A DNA stretch of 64,000 bases from an uncultured Maribacter sp. GTDB taxonomy: Bacteria; Bacteroidota; Bacteroidia; Flavobacteriales; Flavobacteriaceae. Each line of letters begins with the position of its first letter. The first letter of the stretch is position 1. The DNA lies in the NCBI RefSeq assembly GCF_947496775.1, contig NZ_CANMDU010000006.1:1-64000 (forward strand). Reading direction: 5' to 3'. The position numbers and the translations under genes are program-made. The notes below the pieces were generated by a model. That model saw nothing but the letters and a program-made list of their open reading frames with translations, was not told where the DNA came from and did no database searches. Positions 63,245 through 64,000 of this stretch are shown piece after piece.

Positions 63245-64000
63245 ATGAAAGATAGAATTAATACAATATACAAGCGTATAAAGGAGCATTCCGATAGCTT
63301 TTTAGGGTATCCGCTGGCCAAAGACTTCTCTTACCAGGAATTTGCTCCTTTTTTAGATTTATGTATAAATAATATTGGAGATCCAGAGTCTCCTTCTACT
63401 TTAGCAATAGATACTAAAGACATAGAAAAAGAGTGTATTGACTTTTTTGCAGATATTCTTTCTACCAATAGAAAAGAAACTTGGGGCTATATTACCAATG
63501 GCGGTACTGAAGGTAATTTATATGGTTTGTATTTAGCAAGAGAGAGTTTTCCGGAGGCTGTTGTTTATTATAGTGAATCTACACACTATAGTGTAAAGAA
63601 GAATTTACATTTATTAAATATTAAAAACATAGTAGTAAGGAGCCAGGTTAATGGAGAGATAGATTATGATGATTTAGAGCAAATTATATCTTTGCGTAGA
63701 GATAAGCCAGCGATTTTCTTTTTAAATATTGGCACTACCATGACAGAGGCGGTAGACAAGTTAGATGAGATTAAAAGAATTATACACAAGTATGCTATAA
63801 AAGATTATTATATTCATTGCGATGCTGCTTTTTTAGGACTTATTGCTCCATTTATAGAACCAAAACCAAAATTCGATTTTGCAGAAGGTGTAGATAGTAT
63901 TGCTATTTCTGGTCATAAATTTATAGGAGGTCCTATGCCATCTGGTGTAGTATTGGTTAAAAGAAATCATAGAAACCGTATAGCCCATTCTGTTTCCTAT
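63245..64000 (+). CDS. PLP-dependent decarboxylase, histidine-decarboxylase-like (partial)
   Basis: The first 252 residues are present; the gene runs off the window end. GYITNGGTEGNLYGLYLARE, YSESTHYSVKKNLHLL, NIGTTMTEAVD and the PLP lysine Lys225 in ISGHKFIGGPMPSG are the signature of group II decarboxylases closest to bacterial PLP-type histidine decarboxylases. A serine decarboxylase-like role is the main alternative. Its product would be histamine or another amine. It is divergent from an Lrp/AsnC gene and about 4 kb from an amine-oxidase-like gene. Confidence 0.82.
   Translation, partial: MKDRINTIYKRIKEHSDSFLGYPLAKDFSYQEFAPFLDLCINNIGDPESPSTLAIDTKDIEKECIDFFADILSTNRKETWGYITNGGTEGNLYGLYLARESFPEAVVYYSESTHYSVKKNLHLLNIKNIVVRSQVNGEIDYDDLEQIISLRRDKPAIFFLNIGTTMTEAVDKLDEIKRIIHKYAIKDYYIHCDAAFLGLIAPFIEPKPKFDFAEGVDSIAISGHKFIGGPMPSGVVLVKRNHRNRIAHSVSY

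Overview
The window looks like chromosomal DNA of a marine-type member of the Flavobacteriaceae (Bacteroidota). It is AT-rich. The first reading frame ends in a type IX secretion (T9SS) sorting tail, many lipoproteins have an acidic stretch after the lipobox cysteine, the primary sigma factor is the short 287-residue Bacteroidota type, several promoters match TTTG-N19-TAnnTTTG, and ribosome binding sites are mostly absent. I see no rRNA, tRNA, CRISPR array, insertion sequence or phage genes.

Layout. 1-12.6 kb is housekeeping and envelope genes: the T9SS tail, a lipoprotein with two related domains, TruA-like pseudouridine synthase, an alpha/beta hydrolase, cysE-cysM, a 1007-residue VPS10-type propeller protein and a LolA-like protein. 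12.9-22.6 kb is one tight six-gene operon: hybrid histidine kinase, single-domain response regulator, HEAT-repeat membrane protein, membrane GT2 polysaccharide synthase, membrane sulfatase/phosphotransferase-like enzyme with a TPR tail, and a YaiO-type TPR plus outer-membrane barrel. It reads as a signal-controlled polymer synthesis, modification and export machine. Two tiny related ORFs lie between it and rpoD. 24-32 kb holds a helicase, a glycosyltransferase, menB, a 2H phosphoesterase and a transglutaminase-like protein. 32-39 kb has a serine hydrolase, a three-gene peptidoglycan-active cluster, an OmpA lipoprotein and a VWA lipoprotein. 38.9-40.5 kb is an xdhC-mocA-like pair.

40.7-41.7 kb and 54.5-56.9 kb carry two versions of an unrecognised three-gene cassette: a 46-47-residue lipoprotein, an overlapping four-helix membrane protein and a small soluble protein. 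In the second locus the lipoprotein gene is amplified into four copies with an exact 171-bp period plus a fifth copy, the membrane gene is internally duplicated, and a broken membrane-gene start remains after copy four. This is my best candidate for an undescribed system.

42-54 kb has an ECF sigma factor with a partner membrane protein, a GntR/FCD regulator, a dihaem cytochrome and an RNA-remodelling group (cold-shock protein, helicase, J-domain/KTSC protein, DEVD-box RNA helicase), then a zinc-ribbon SDR, a metallo-beta-lactamase-fold protein and a pseudouridine synthase. 57-64 kb has an SDR, AhpD-like, FAD amine oxidase and AraC operon, an EamA transporter, a TetR gene behind an 18-bp palindrome, an Mpo1-like protein, and an Lrp/AsnC regulator divergent from a histidine-decarboxylase-like gene cut by the window end.

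Starts were chosen by eye. Where an upstream TTG or GTG gave a longer frame than the family shows, I moved the start to the internal ATG and said so.
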